From assembly GCA_902812455.1 (NCBI GenBank), contig CADDZH010000089.1, positions 1-22,418 on the forward strand: a stretch of DNA of 22,418 nt. Reading direction: 5' to 3'. Made by a program: the position numbers and the translations under genes. Numbering within the stretch: the first letter of the stretch is position 1; every line of letters starts with the position of its first letter. Below the pieces are notes generated by a model. It saw only the letters and a list, made by a program, of their open reading frames with translations. It ran no database searches and had not been told where the DNA came from. Below are positions 1-7,425 of the stretch, piece after piece. This DNA comes from Chloroflexota bacterium (GTDB lineage: Bacteria; Chloroflexota; Ktedonobacteria; Ktedonobacterales; Ktedonobacteraceae).

Positions 1-351
1 TTCCATAATACAGCGAGCAACCGCGTCGTGGCTTTCTATCCCAGCCCCGGCGGAGCTATGGAATCCCAGCTTGACCTGGAGAGCTGGGAGGAGCTAGTCA
101 GGAGCAATCCTATCTTGCGTGAGCTGGAGCCGGATGTCGAGGCCCTGCTGATTAATCGCGTGCGGGATGCAAGAGAATACTACATCGTTCCAATTGATGC
201 CTGCTACCAGCTTGTGGGCCTGATTCGCCAGTCATGGCGGGGGTTGAGCGGGGGTAGTGAGGTTTGGGAAGCGATTGCTGGATTCTTTGCGAGCCTGCGA
301 GCGAAATCTCAGCCTGTGAAAGGAGAACCAGATGCCAGACCTGAACTTTGA
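1..351 (+). CDS. DUF5947-type hydrogenase-cluster protein, C-terminal part
   Basis: The frame is open from the first base of the window, so this is the 3' end of a longer gene; the GTG at 28 is probably an internal codon. The visible 116 residues include YPSPGGAMES, SWEELVRSNPILRELEPDVEALL, and the pair VPIDACYQLVGLIR and WRGLSGG. I recognise these as the C-terminal half of the DUF5947 family, which accompanies actinobacterial-type high-affinity [NiFe]-hydrogenases. Its biochemical role is not known. The gene overlaps the next one by 20 bp, and the ribosome-binding site of that gene (AAAGGAG near 320) lies inside it, which points to translational coupling. The family call is from memory of the motif pattern and the context; a database search was not possible. 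Confidence 0.8.
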   Translation, partial: FHNTASNRVVAFYPSPGGAMESQLDLESWEELVRSNPILRELEPDVEALLINRVRDAREYYIVPIDACYQLVGLIRQSWRGLSGGSEVWEAIAGFFASLRAKSQPVKGEPDARPEL

Positions 352-997
352 GGTGGCCGGTGCAGAGGTTCCTCCCTTTGCAGCAACTCCCACAATCATC
401 TTCAAGCTGCACATCACCAACACTGGAGATGAATCTCGTGCAGAACCCCGGCGTATCCATAGCATTGCTCTTCGCTGCCAGATCCGCATCAATGTGACAC
501 ACCGGCGCTATAGCCCTGAAGCCCAGGCACGGCTGCTAGAAATTTTTGGCGAACCGAAGCAATGGAGCCACACACTGCATCCTTTCCTATGGACGCATGC
601 CAGCATAGTGGTTCCACAGTTTACTGAAAGCACAATTGCAGATCTGCCCGTTCCATGCACATATGACTTTGAGGTGGTAGGCACAAAATACTTCGATGCG
701 TTAGAGGATGGCGAAATACCGCTCATCTTCCTGTTCAGTGGAACAGTCTTCTATCAGGGTGAGCAAGGCAACTTGCAGGTAGAACAAATTCCCTGGTCGA
801 AGGAAGCCACATTTCGCCTGCCGGTCGCAGTATGGAAAGAAATGATAGCGCGTTACTATCCCAACAGCGCCTGGATTCGCCTGCACAAGGATATTTTCGA
901 CCAGTTGTATCGCTATAAAGCAACTCATGGACTGCCGACATGGGATGATGTTGTTACGCATCTCTTGCAGGAAAAAGACGAGGGAGTGCTTTCATGA
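332..997 (+). CDS. DUF6084 family hydrogenase-cluster protein
   Basis: This is a 221-residue soluble protein with no signal peptide or membrane segment. Motifs such as HSIALRCQIRI (about 43-53), LFGEP-like LEIFGEPKQW, HPFLWTHAS, DLPVPCTYDFEV, PLIFLFSGTVFY and the C-terminal LPTWDDVV match my recollection of DUF6084. That family is found beside DUF5947 in group 1h/5 [NiFe]-hydrogenase clusters of Actinobacteria. The function is unknown; a part in assembly or electron transfer of the hydrogenase is inferred from context only. ATG 332 is preceded by AAAGGAGAA at a good distance. The stop overlaps the next start as ATGA (994-997), so the three first genes are probably one translationally coupled unit. 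Confidence 0.85.
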   Translation: MPDLNFEVAGAEVPPFAATPTIIFKLHITNTGDESRAEPRRIHSIALRCQIRINVTHRRYSPEAQARLLEIFGEPKQWSHTLHPFLWTHASIVVPQFTESTIADLPVPCTYDFEVVGTKYFDALEDGEIPLIFLFSGTVFYQGEQGNLQVEQIPWSKEATFRLPVAVWKEMIARYYPNSAWIRLHKDIFDQLYRYKATHGLPTWDDVVTHLLQEKDEGVLS

Positions 998-2043
998 GAC
1001 TAGAGCAAGTCAAAGAAATTGCCAACGCAGTCCTTTATGAGGGCTATCTCCTCTATCCATATCGCCACTCGGCAATCAAGAATCGCCAGCGCTGGACGTT
1101 CGGTGTGGTCTATCCACGCGAATATAGCCAAGCCAACGGTGGCATAGAACCGTGGACGATGCGCACCGAGTGCCTGGTAACCAGCTCACCTGACACGGTG
1201 CTCGATGTTCATGTGAGGTTTTTGCACCTGCTGGTGCGTTCTGTAGGGCAAACTGGGGCAGCAGAGCCTCCTTCACAGGCGTACTCTGGGAGCGAGGAAG
1301 GCAGCGAATGGAGCATAACCAGTTGCCTGGAAGACGAGCCATGGGAAGAGGGCATGGAGCGCGAAGTGAGTGCAGTGAATCTCTCCATAAGCGACCTGCT
1401 TGAGCAACCGCAGGTTGTGGAGATCGCCTTTCCCGGCGGCCGCATGGTGGAAGAATCGCCAGAAGGCACAATTGTTCGCGAGCAGCAAGCATTGCGAGGC
1501 GCTGTTATCATCGCCGCCGAGGCCCTGAAGTCAGAGGGCTTGGATACATTCAAAATTAGCGTGCAGGTAGAAAACAGAACGCCTGAAACCGGCGAAGTGA
1601 CGAACCTGCGCAATGCCATATTGCAGTATTCGTTTGTCTCTACCCATACTATCTTACAGGCACACATGGGAGCGTTCGTTTCGCTGATGGATCCACCCGA
1701 AGTGTTGCGCACTGCTGCCCAGGCATGCCAGAATACTCGCACCTGGCCGGTGCTCGCCGGGGACGAAGGTGAGCGGGATATGATGCTCTCATCGCCCATT
1801 ATTCTCTATGACTACCCGCAGATTGCGCCGGAAAGCCCTGGCTCGCTTTTCGATGGAACCGAGATCGACGAAATTCTTACCTTACGCATCATGACGCTGT
1901 CAGATGAGGAGAAAGAGCAGATACGGCGCGGGGACGAGCGAGCACGTGAGATACTGGAGCGAACGGAAAGTCTTTCGCCCGAACAATTTATGAAGCTTCA
2001 CGGTACCATTCGCAGTCTGCGACCAGTCGACGAAAGCACATAA
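994..2043 (+). CDS. Conserved hydrogenase-cluster protein of unknown function
   Basis: This 349-residue soluble protein has no recognisable catalytic domain. The N-terminus (ANAVLYEGYLLYPYRHSA, then KNRQRWTFGVVYP) resembles an unnamed protein that I associate with actinobacterial group 1h hydrogenase clusters. The middle part is acidic and the C-terminal part ends in a charged segment (SDEEKEQIRRGDERAREILE, about residues 303-322). It is coupled to the DUF6084 gene by an ATGA overlap, so co-expression is likely. The later half includes SLMDPPEVLR and WPVLAGDEGERDMMLSSPIILYDYPQIAPESPGSLFDGTEIDEIL-type text that looks like a globular domain ending in a target-binding tail; this is only a description. 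No function should be assigned. Confidence 0.75.
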   Translation: MRLEQVKEIANAVLYEGYLLYPYRHSAIKNRQRWTFGVVYPREYSQANGGIEPWTMRTECLVTSSPDTVLDVHVRFLHLLVRSVGQTGAAEPPSQAYSGSEEGSEWSITSCLEDEPWEEGMEREVSAVNLSISDLLEQPQVVEIAFPGGRMVEESPEGTIVREQQALRGAVIIAAEALKSEGLDTFKISVQVENRTPETGEVTNLRNAILQYSFVSTHTILQAHMGAFVSLMDPPEVLRTAAQACQNTRTWPVLAGDEGERDMMLSSPIILYDYPQIAPESPGSLFDGTEIDEILTLRIMTLSDEEKEQIRRGDERAREILERTESLSPEQFMKLHGTIRSLRPVDEST

Positions 2044-2084
2044 TGACATAACCATGAGCGTGAACAAATTAAGAACCTTTCGAA

Positions 2085-2153
2085 TGTCATGTTGAGCGAA
2101 GCGAAACATCCGCTGTCGATCGACAGAGATCCTTCGCTTCGCTCAGGATGACA
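2085..2153. repeat. 69-bp dispersed palindromic repeat, copy 1
   Basis: The element begins TGTCATGTTGAGCGAAGCGA and ends CGCTTCGCTCAGGATGACA. These ends are near-perfect inverted repeats of about 21 bp. The centre holds the perfect 14-bp palindrome CTGTCGATCGACAG. A second copy at 3878-3946 matches at 66 of 69 positions. It occupies most of the 176-bp gap between two hydrogenase-cluster genes. It has no coding capacity of its own and no transposase nearby, so it is best read as a small non-autonomous or REP-like element. As RNA it could form a long hairpin between the cistrons. Confidence 0.9.
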
Positions 2154-2219
2154 AGTGATCCGTGATTCTTGCCGATCTTGCTTGGTAAAAATCATTATCT
2201 GCCCTGAAGGAGAAAGCGT

Positions 2220-2540
2220 ATGCGTAGCGGGGATTGGAATAGGGAATATCCAGGTGAGGATTATCCTCCGCCAGCATCTGTGATCATAGCTGGTAGAGAG
2301 GTGAAAGCTGGGGATCGTGTGCGCCTGCATCCAAAAGCCAGGGCTGATGCATTCGATATGCTGCTCGAAGGGAAAACGGCGAGGATCGAGGCCATCCAGC
2401 AGGATTTCGAGAATCGCCTCTACCTGGTGGTAACCATGGATGATGATCCTGGCAGGGAGCAGTGGGATGAGCGCGTGCTTCCTGGCCATCGATTTTTCTT
2501 TTTCCCGGAGGAAGTAGAAGTGCTGGAGGAGAGTTTATGA
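2220..2540 (+). CDS. Small conserved hydrogenase-cluster protein
   Basis: This 106-residue protein has no membrane segment. Its core reads REVKAGDRVRLHPKARADAF, then EGKTARIEAIQQDFE, LYLVVTMDDDPG and GHRFFFFPEEVEVLE. The pattern suggests a small beta-barrel. I recall similar short proteins immediately before the maturation protease in group 1h hydrogenase clusters, but I know of no function. ATG 2220 has a GAAGGAGA ribosome-binding site at about 2206-2213. The stop overlaps the protease start as ATGA (2537-2540), so translation is coupled and a role in the same maturation step is a reasonable inference. Expression may be affected by the repeat just upstream. Confidence 0.75.
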   Translation: MRSGDWNREYPGEDYPPPASVIIAGREVKAGDRVRLHPKARADAFDMLLEGKTARIEAIQQDFENRLYLVVTMDDDPGREQWDERVLPGHRFFFFPEEVEVLEESL

Positions 2541-3064
2541 GTCTTGCAGGAGAAGGCAAGCCCAGGCGCATCTTAATCGCCTGTATTGGTAATATCTTTC
2601 TAGGAGATGATGGCTTTGGGGTCGAGGTGGCGCAACGGCTAAAAGACCGGCGCTACCCGGAGGGCGTGCAGATCGTCGATTTCGGTATTCGCGGCATGGA
2701 TCTGGCGTATACCCTGCTAGACGATTACGATGCGCTCGTGCTTGTGGATGCAGTTCCACATGGTGGCCAGCCAGGGACTCTCTACCTGATTGAGCCTGAT
2801 TTGTCAGGCTTAAACCCGGAGAAAGGGGCAGAAGCGGGGAGAGTGGGACTGGATGCTCACAGCATGGATCCTGTCAAAGTGCTTACCTTTGCCAGAACTC
2901 TCGGAGCCAGGCCAGTCCGCACGCTGCTTGTCGGCTGCGAGCCTGCTCCTTTTGGAGGCGAAGATTACGCTGAGATGCAGATGGGGTTGAGCAAGCCGGT
3001 TCAGGCCGCTGTTGATAAGGCCATTGAAATGATCGACTCACTTGTTCAGGAATTGCTATCGTAG
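2537..3064 (+). CDS. [NiFe]-hydrogenase maturation protease (HyaD/HybD/HycI family)
   Basis: This family cleaves the C-terminal tail of the hydrogenase large subunit after nickel insertion, in the cytoplasm. The 175-residue length fits the family. The N-terminus has the characteristic IACIGNIFLGDDGFGVEV strand and loop. By alignment to HybD, the nickel-sensing ligands are D25 (Glu in HybD, Asp here), D71 in LVLVDAVPHG and H108 in DAHSMDP. DFGIRGMDLAY and the C-terminal helix also fit. It follows the small gene with an ATGA overlap and precedes the DUF6893-like peptide and hypA. The large subunit it would process is not in the window. The subfamily name (for example HyaD or HupD) cannot be settled from the sequence alone. 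Confidence 0.92.
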   Translation: MSLAGEGKPRRILIACIGNIFLGDDGFGVEVAQRLKDRRYPEGVQIVDFGIRGMDLAYTLLDDYDALVLVDAVPHGGQPGTLYLIEPDLSGLNPEKGAEAGRVGLDAHSMDPVKVLTFARTLGARPVRTLLVGCEPAPFGGEDYAEMQMGLSKPVQAAVDKAIEMIDSLVQELLS

Positions 3065-3160
3065 GTTCCCGATTTATCGTGGAACCCGATGTATCGCGCC
3101 CCCACCAATTCATTGGCAAGTTGTCAATTCATTGATACATTGGCCTCCCTGACGGGAGCC
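3064..3160 (+). promoter_or_regulatory. Leader with hairpins before the DUF6893-like gene
   Basis: Three inverted repeats follow the protease stop codon. GGTTCC (3064-3069) pairs with GGAACC (3081-3086) around a CGATTTATCG loop. CCAATTCATTGG lies at 3105-3116, with a partial echo CAATTCATTG at 3125-3134. CTCCC (3145-3149) pairs with GGGAG (3154-3158). The ribosome-binding site AAAGGAG follows at about 3171-3177. A similar arrangement stands before hypD. This may be a remnant of dispersed repeats or an mRNA-processing or stabilising leader; no T-run is present, so it is not a typical terminator. Confidence 0.45.
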
Positions 3161-3184
3161 AGGTTTGACGAAAGGAGCAAAACC

Positions 3185-3295
3185 ATGTCTAAGGCACTTC
3201 TTGTAGTACTTGCAGTCATTTTACTCATTGTAGGATACCTGTTTATCCAATCATTGCCAGACATCCAGCGTTATCTCAGAATTCGCTCGATGTAA
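3185..3295 (+). CDS. DUF6893-like small membrane peptide
   Basis: This 36-residue peptide consists of a short start (MSK), one hydrophobic helix (about residues 4-22, ALLVVLAVILLIVGYLFIQ) and the basic tail SLPDIQRYLRIRSM. The tail pattern SLPD-RYL-IR-M matches the DUF6893 small proteins that I know from actinobacterial hydrogenase clusters between the protease and hypA, which is its position here. It probably sits in the cytoplasmic membrane with the basic tail at one face, and could tether a hydrogenase subunit; that role is inference. ATG 3185 has AAAGGAG at a suitable distance. An in-frame ATG at 3089 would add repeat-derived sequence and lacks a ribosome-binding site, so I rejected it. 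Confidence 0.8.
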   Translation: MSKALLVVLAVILLIVGYLFIQSLPDIQRYLRIRSM

Positions 3296-3364
3296 TGGCC
3301 GGGCTGGTAAGCGCCGGAAAGTCGGGCGAGGTTCATTTTTTGCACCAAAGCGGGGAAAGGATCA

Positions 3365-3491
3365 GTAGGGGCGGGGATGGACGGGAAGCGAAGTGGGGGC
3401 GCTTGCGCCGCCCGCGTTCCCGGGCACCTGGCATAGATGGCGGGGCGAGGCAAGCCTCTCCACCTCCCATCCACGCCGCCCCCGCCCCTAC
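3365..3491. repeat. GTAGGGGC-ended dispersed repeat upstream of hypA
   Basis: This element is bounded by GTAGGGGCGGGG at the left and CCCCCGCCCCTAC at the right, which are inverted repeats. It is GC-rich and contains a GGCGCTTGCGCC inner palindrome. It fills most of the 210-bp gap between the DUF6893-like gene and hypA and ends 14 bp before the hypA start codon. Related termini occur at five other places in the window. There is no transposase and no convincing gene inside. Confidence 0.75.
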
Positions 3492-3505
3492 AGAAATGAT
3501 GCAGG

Positions 3506-3856
3506 ATGCATGAACTGGCTATTGCCCAAAGTATCGTTGACACCGTTGAAACGAAGGCAACGGAGTGTAGCGCAACACGAGTGAAGGGTGTGCGACTACG
3601 CATTGGTGAAGCGAGTGGCGTGGTGATTGACTCGTTGACCTTTTGCTTTGACATGGTAGCCAGCCAGTACCCGCTCTTGTCCGGCGCTCAACTGCTCATC
3701 GATACTGTGCCGCATCGCGGGCGATGTCGTCACTGCGCCAGCGAATTTGCCATAAGCAACTTTGTCGCGCAGTGCCCGTTGTGCGAGCAGTGGGACACCG
3801 AAGTCATTTCCGGCACAGAGCTCCAGCTCGTTGAAATGGAAATCGAAACGGCGTAG
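3506..3856 (+). CDS. hypA: HypA, hydrogenase nickel insertion protein
   Basis: HypA brings nickel to the hydrogenase large subunit together with HypB. The 116-residue length is usual for the family. The protein begins MHELAIAQSIV, giving the nickel ligands H2 and E3, and carries the structural zinc site C74, C77, C90 and C93 (CRHC and CPLC). The C-terminus ISGTELQLVEMEIE is typical. The conserved MHE fixes the start at 3506. There is no clear ribosome-binding site; the GTAGGGGC repeat ends just 14 bp upstream and may have replaced it. The gene lies between the DUF6893-like gene and hypB, and the gap to hypB is taken up by the second 69-bp repeat. Confidence 0.96.
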   Translation: MHELAIAQSIVDTVETKATECSATRVKGVRLRIGEASGVVIDSLTFCFDMVASQYPLLSGAQLLIDTVPHRGRCRHCASEFAISNFVAQCPLCEQWDTEVISGTELQLVEMEIETA

Positions 3857-3877
3857 AGGCCCGATTTATCGCGCCCA

Positions 3878-3946
3878 TGTCATGTTGAGTGAAGCGAAAC
3901 ATCCGCTGCCGATCGACAGAGATCCTTTGCTTCGCTCAGGATGACA
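3878..3946. repeat. 69-bp dispersed palindromic repeat, copy 2
   Basis: This copy differs from the one at 2085-2153 at three positions (a C/T change in the left arm, one in the central palindrome, and one in the right arm). It lies in the same orientation in the hypA-hypB gap. It is preceded by the fragment CCCGATTTATCG, which also occurs just before the DUF6893-like gene (near 3069), so two repeat families seem to be nested here. Confidence 0.9.
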
Positions 3947-4002
3947 TATTATAGAGCCTTTAATTTGTTAAGACTCATTATCGCTCCTAGAGAGAGGTAT
4001 AC

Positions 4003-4689
4003 ATGCCCAAAGTCACTATTGCACAAAATATCCTGGCAGCCAATGATAGCATTGCTGAAGAGATCAAGCAGCAGCTTTCAGCGCAGGGCATTCGCACGAT
4101 CAACCTGATGAGTTCGCCGGGCGCCGGCAAGACGACCTTGCTAGAGCGCACTATTGAGTGGCTCAAGGGACAACTTGCAATCGCTGTGATTGAGGGCGAT
4201 ATCGAGACAACCGCAGACGCGGAGCGCATTGAGGCAGCGGGCGCGGAGACAGTGCAGATCAATACGCGGGGAGCATGCCACCTGGAGGCGCATATGGTTC
4301 GTGACGCGCTACAGCAGCTTGACCTGGCACATATCGACCTGCTCTTTATCGAGAATATCGGCAATCTTGTCTGCCCTGCTGCCTGGAATCTGGGAGAGGA
4401 TACCAGCGTCGTTGTCGTAAGCACCACGGAAGGGGACGACAAGCCGGCAAAGTATCCGCAAATGTTTGCGGCCTCGCAGGTCATGATCATGAATAAGCTT
4501 GATTTGCTGCCCTATGTGGATTATGATCTGAAGAAAGCGAAGAGACTGGCACTGTCCGTCAACCCCCATCTACGAATATTCGAGATGAGTTGCAGGACTG
4601 GCGAAGGTCTGGATGCCTGGTGTGAATGGCTTATGGCAATGGCGCGAGGTAGAGAATCTCTTGTAGGTATACAGACACTAGAGACGTAG
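4003..4689 (+). CDS. hypB: HypB, hydrogenase nickel incorporation GTPase
   Basis: HypB is a GTPase that works with HypA to load nickel into the large subunit. The 228-residue protein has the P-loop SSPGAGKTT (37-45), the EGDIETTADAERI switch region, the metal-site motif GACHLEAHM with C92 and H93, C124 in NLVCPAAW, and the guanine-specificity motif NKLD. It lacks an N-terminal His-rich nickel-storage stretch. ATG 4003 is preceded by AGAGAGAGG about 7 bases upstream. The start is 147 bp after hypA because of the repeat; hypF follows after 33 bp. The family call is secure. Confidence 0.96.
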   Translation: MPKVTIAQNILAANDSIAEEIKQQLSAQGIRTINLMSSPGAGKTTLLERTIEWLKGQLAIAVIEGDIETTADAERIEAAGAETVQINTRGACHLEAHMVRDALQQLDLAHIDLLFIENIGNLVCPAAWNLGEDTSVVVVSTTEGDDKPAKYPQMFAASQVMIMNKLDLLPYVDYDLKKAKRLALSVNPHLRIFEMSCRTGEGLDAWCEWLMAMARGRESLVGIQTLET

Positions 4690-4722
4690 CTTTGAAGTTG
4701 CTAGCGGGAAGTGTGATCTTCT

Positions 4723-7122
4723 ATGGCACCGGTGATGGGGAGAACCATTGAGCGAAGACGCATCCTCGTGCAGGGGATTGTGCAAGGCGTAGGCTTCCGG
4801 CCTTTCGTCTATGGGCAGGCCATACGCCGGGGCCTGACTGGCTTCGTCTTCAATGATAGCAATGGCGTGACCATCGAGATCGAGGGGACACCCAATGAAC
4901 TTGATGGCTTCCAGCATGCCTTATACACAGAGGCGCCACCCCTGGCACGCATCGATGCTGTAACCATCGCAGCGATACCGCCTCGCTATGAACATGCCTT
5001 CGTCATTACTCATAGCCACGCCGGCAGCGAGCGCAGGGCACTCATCTCGCCCGATACTGCCACCTGTGATGATTGCCTGCGCGAGCTTTTCGACCCCGCA
5101 GACCGGCGCTACGGCTACCCGTTCATCAACTGCACCAATTGCGGCCCGCGCTTCACCATCGTTCAGGATGTACCCTACGATCGCGATAAGACAACGATGC
5201 GGGTGTTCCCTATGTGTCCCGCCTGCCAGGCAGAATACGATAACCCCCTCAACAGGCGCTTTCACGCCCAGCCCAACGCCTGCCCTACCTGTGGCCCTCA
5301 CGTGTCCCTGCTCGATTGGAATGAAACAACATCTGTAGGGGCGGACGAGGATGAGAGGGGTGGTAGGGACGCTTGCGTCGCCCCCTCAGATCATTCATAC
5401 GACACCATTATCACTGCCGCCCGGCGCCTCGCTGCTGGCGCCATCCTTGCCATCAAAGGCCTGGGAGGCTACCACCTGGCATGCGATGCGCTCAATGCCG
5501 AGGCCGTGCAGCGCTTGCGCCAGCGCAAACACCGCGAGGCCAAACCCTTCGCCCTCATGGTACCTGACGTGGAAACAGCCCGCCAACTGTGCCATGTGAG
5601 CGAAGCAGAGGCAGAGCTGCTGCAATCGCGCCAGCGTCCCATTGTGCTCTTGAAGCAGCGTACCGGCTGCCCGGTAGCGCCGGCCGTCGCTCCGGCCTAC
5701 AACACGCTGGGCATCATGCTGCCCTATACGCCATTGCACCACCTGCTGCTGCACGCCTTCGCAGAAGCCATTGGACCTGGTTGCCCGGCAGTACTCGTCA
5801 TGACTAGCGGCAATGTGAGCGATGAACCTATCGCCTACCGGGACGATGACGCTCAGCACCGGCTAGCGCCTATCGCCGATGGCACGTTGACACACAATCG
5901 CGATATCCACATGCGCTGCGATGATTCAATCGTGCGCACCGTGGCTGGCGGCCAGCAGGTGTTCCGCCGCTCGCGTGGCTATGTGCCTGAGCCGATCCCG
6001 CTTGCATTCGATTGCTCGCTGCCACTGCTGGCCTGCGGCGCTCATCTCAAGAACACGTTTTGCCTGGGCAAAGCGGGACAGGCCTTTATCAGCCATCATA
6101 TCGGCGACCTGGAGAACCTGGAGACCCTCACCTCGTTCCGTGAAGGGATCGAGCATTTCCAGCGCCTCTTCGATATTTATCCTGAAGCGATTGCTTACGA
6201 CCTGCATCCCGAATACCTGGCCACCAAATATGCGCTCGATAGTGATATCCCACAGAAGATTGGCGTCCAGCATCATCATGCCCATATAGCCAGTGTCCTG
6301 GCCGAGCATGGCCTGGCCGGGCCGCTGATCGGCATTGCTGCCGATGGTACAGGTTATGGAACCGATGGAGCAGTATGGGGCTGCGAGATTATGGTGGCTG
6401 GCCTCGTAGGGTTTGAGCGGTTGATGCACCTGGCCTATGTCCCGCTTCCCGGAGGCGAACAGGCCATACGCCAGCCCTGGCGCATGGCAGCCGTTTACCT
6501 CGCCCAGGCCTACGGCGATGCATTCTTAGACCTGGATATTCCCTTCGTTCGCCAATTCGATCGCTCAAAATGGCGCATGCTATCCCAAATGGTCGCGAAG
6601 GGCATCAATAGCCCACCAACATCGAGCCTGGGGCGCTTATTCGACGCGGTTGCCGCGCTGGTAGGTATACGCAATGAGGTACTCTACGAGGGCCAGGCAG
6701 CCGTTGAGTTGGAGATGCAGGCCGCGCAAACGGACAGCAGGGATATTTATCCATTTGCTATCGGAGAACAGATGCCAGCATTGCTGGACGTGACGCCTAT
6801 GATCCGTGCCATTGTGTACGATATCCAGCAGCATGTACCTGTATCACTGATCGCATATCGTTTCCATTGCTCAATTGCAGCATTGCTGGCAGCAGCCTGC
6901 CTCAAAGTTCGTGAGCAGAGCGGGTTGAACACCGTTGCGCTTAGCGGTGGCGTCTTCCAGAACCGCCTGTTGCTTGAGCAGCTTATACCACTCCTGGAGG
7001 CAATGGACTTCCAGGTCTATACGAACCGGCGCGTGCCGCCCAACGATGGTGGCATCAGCCTTGGGCAGCTCGCTATCGCTGCCACGAAGTTATCTGTAGG
7101 GGCCCAATTCATTGCGCCCTGA
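4723..7122 (+). CDS. hypF: HypF, carbamoyltransferase for hydrogenase cyanide ligands
   Basis: HypF makes carbamoyl-adenylate from carbamoyl phosphate and ATP and passes the carbamoyl group to HypE. The 799-residue protein has an acylphosphatase domain (about 10-95, VQGVGFRPFVY), four CxxC zinc pairs (C115/C118, C137/C140, C165/C168, C187/C190), a YrdC-like domain (from about 225, AIKGLGGYHLACDA) and a Kae1-like domain with the HHHAH site (517-521), DGTGYG and ALSGGVFQNRLL. Residues about 205-222 are a GTAGGGGC repeat read in frame, and the last eight residues (VGAQFIAP) are another repeat. The start is uncertain between M1 and M5 (4735), as neither has a strong ribosome-binding site. It lies 33 bp after hypB and 23 bp before hypC. 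Confidence 0.96.
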   Translation: MAPVMGRTIERRRILVQGIVQGVGFRPFVYGQAIRRGLTGFVFNDSNGVTIEIEGTPNELDGFQHALYTEAPPLARIDAVTIAAIPPRYEHAFVITHSHAGSERRALISPDTATCDDCLRELFDPADRRYGYPFINCTNCGPRFTIVQDVPYDRDKTTMRVFPMCPACQAEYDNPLNRRFHAQPNACPTCGPHVSLLDWNETTSVGADEDERGGRDACVAPSDHSYDTIITAARRLAAGAILAIKGLGGYHLACDALNAEAVQRLRQRKHREAKPFALMVPDVETARQLCHVSEAEAELLQSRQRPIVLLKQRTGCPVAPAVAPAYNTLGIMLPYTPLHHLLLHAFAEAIGPGCPAVLVMTSGNVSDEPIAYRDDDAQHRLAPIADGTLTHNRDIHMRCDDSIVRTVAGGQQVFRRSRGYVPEPIPLAFDCSLPLLACGAHLKNTFCLGKAGQAFISHHIGDLENLETLTSFREGIEHFQRLFDIYPEAIAYDLHPEYLATKYALDSDIPQKIGVQHHHAHIASVLAEHGLAGPLIGIAADGTGYGTDGAVWGCEIMVAGLVGFERLMHLAYVPLPGGEQAIRQPWRMAAVYLAQAYGDAFLDLDIPFVRQFDRSKWRMLSQMVAKGINSPPTSSLGRLFDAVAALVGIRNEVLYEGQAAVELEMQAAQTDSRDIYPFAIGEQMPALLDVTPMIRAIVYDIQQHVPVSLIAYRFHCSIAALLAAACLKVREQSGLNTVALSGGVFQNRLLLEQLIPLLEAMDFQVYTNRRVPPNDGGISLGQLAIAATKLSVGAQFIAP
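5335..5386. repeat. GTAGGGGC repeat inside hypF
   Basis: The segment starts GTAGGGGCGGACGAGG and ends in the palindromic word GGGACGCTTGCGTC followed by GCCCC. It is translated as VGADEDERGGRDACVAPS between the last zinc finger and the YrdC-like domain of HypF. The same GTAGGGGC start and a similar CGCTTGCG centre occur in the intergenic element before hypA, which marks it as a member of the dispersed family. Confidence 0.75.
7096..7119. repeat. GTAGGGGC/CAATTCATTG repeat forming the hypF 3' end
   Basis: The 24-bp segment begins GTAGGGGCCCAATTC and ends ATTGCGCCC. It matches the reverse complement of 10247-10270 at 23 of 24 positions. It encodes the last eight residues of HypF, and the stop codon TGA follows directly. 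Confidence 0.8.
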
Positions 7123-7145
7123 AACCAGTTGAAAGGAGAATCAAC

Positions 7146-7418
7146 ATGTGCCTCGGTATTCCTGGTAAGGTTATAGACATCGTGGACGATGCCAACTCCA
7201 TCGCCAAGGTCGATGTTTCAGGCGTGAAGCGCAACGTCAATGTGGCCCTGGTACGCCCTGAAGGTATCGGGCCTGGAGATTGGGTCTTGATCCATGTCGG
7301 CTTCGCCATGAGCAAAATTGACGAGGCTGAAGCCCAGGACACGCTGAAAGCCCTAAAAATGATGGGCGATGTCTATACTGACGAACTCAAAATGATCCAT
7401 TCCAGCCAGATCGAATGA
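7146..7418 (+). CDS. hypC: HypC, hydrogenase maturation chaperone
   Basis: HypC forms a complex with HypD, carries the Fe(CN)2CO unit, and delivers it to the large-subunit precursor. The 90-residue protein starts MCLGIPGKVI, with the essential Cys2 free after removal of Met1, and contains GDWVLIHVGFAMSKID, the family signature. ATG 7146 is preceded by AAAGGAGAA at a good spacing. It is followed after 7 bp by the first SIS-domain gene. A second, divergent HypC-like gene lies two genes on, so this is the canonical copy. Confidence 0.95.
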   Translation: MCLGIPGKVIDIVDDANSIAKVDVSGVKRNVNVALVRPEGIGPGDWVLIHVGFAMSKIDEAEAQDTLKALKMMGDVYTDELKMIHSSQIE

Positions 7419-7425
7419 GGCGTTC

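Noticed and set aside
1076..1799. Minus-strand frames opposite the 349-residue gene
   Set aside because: Shadow frames; the plus-strand gene has start coupling and homologue-like motifs.
3089..3184. Longer start for the DUF6893-like gene at 3089
   Set aside because: The added residues are encoded by palindromic leader sequence; AAAGGAG supports 3185.
3295..3584. Two overlapping open frames in the hypA upstream gap
   Set aside because: They are made of the GC-rich repeat, lack family resemblance and run into hypA in another frame.
3762..3944. 60-codon open frame across the hypA end and the second 69-bp repeat
   Set aside because: It is a shifted frame of hypA joined to repeat sequence.
2085..3946. 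A CRISPR array made of the repeated 69-bp units
   Set aside because: Only two copies, 1.7 kb apart, with whole genes between them.
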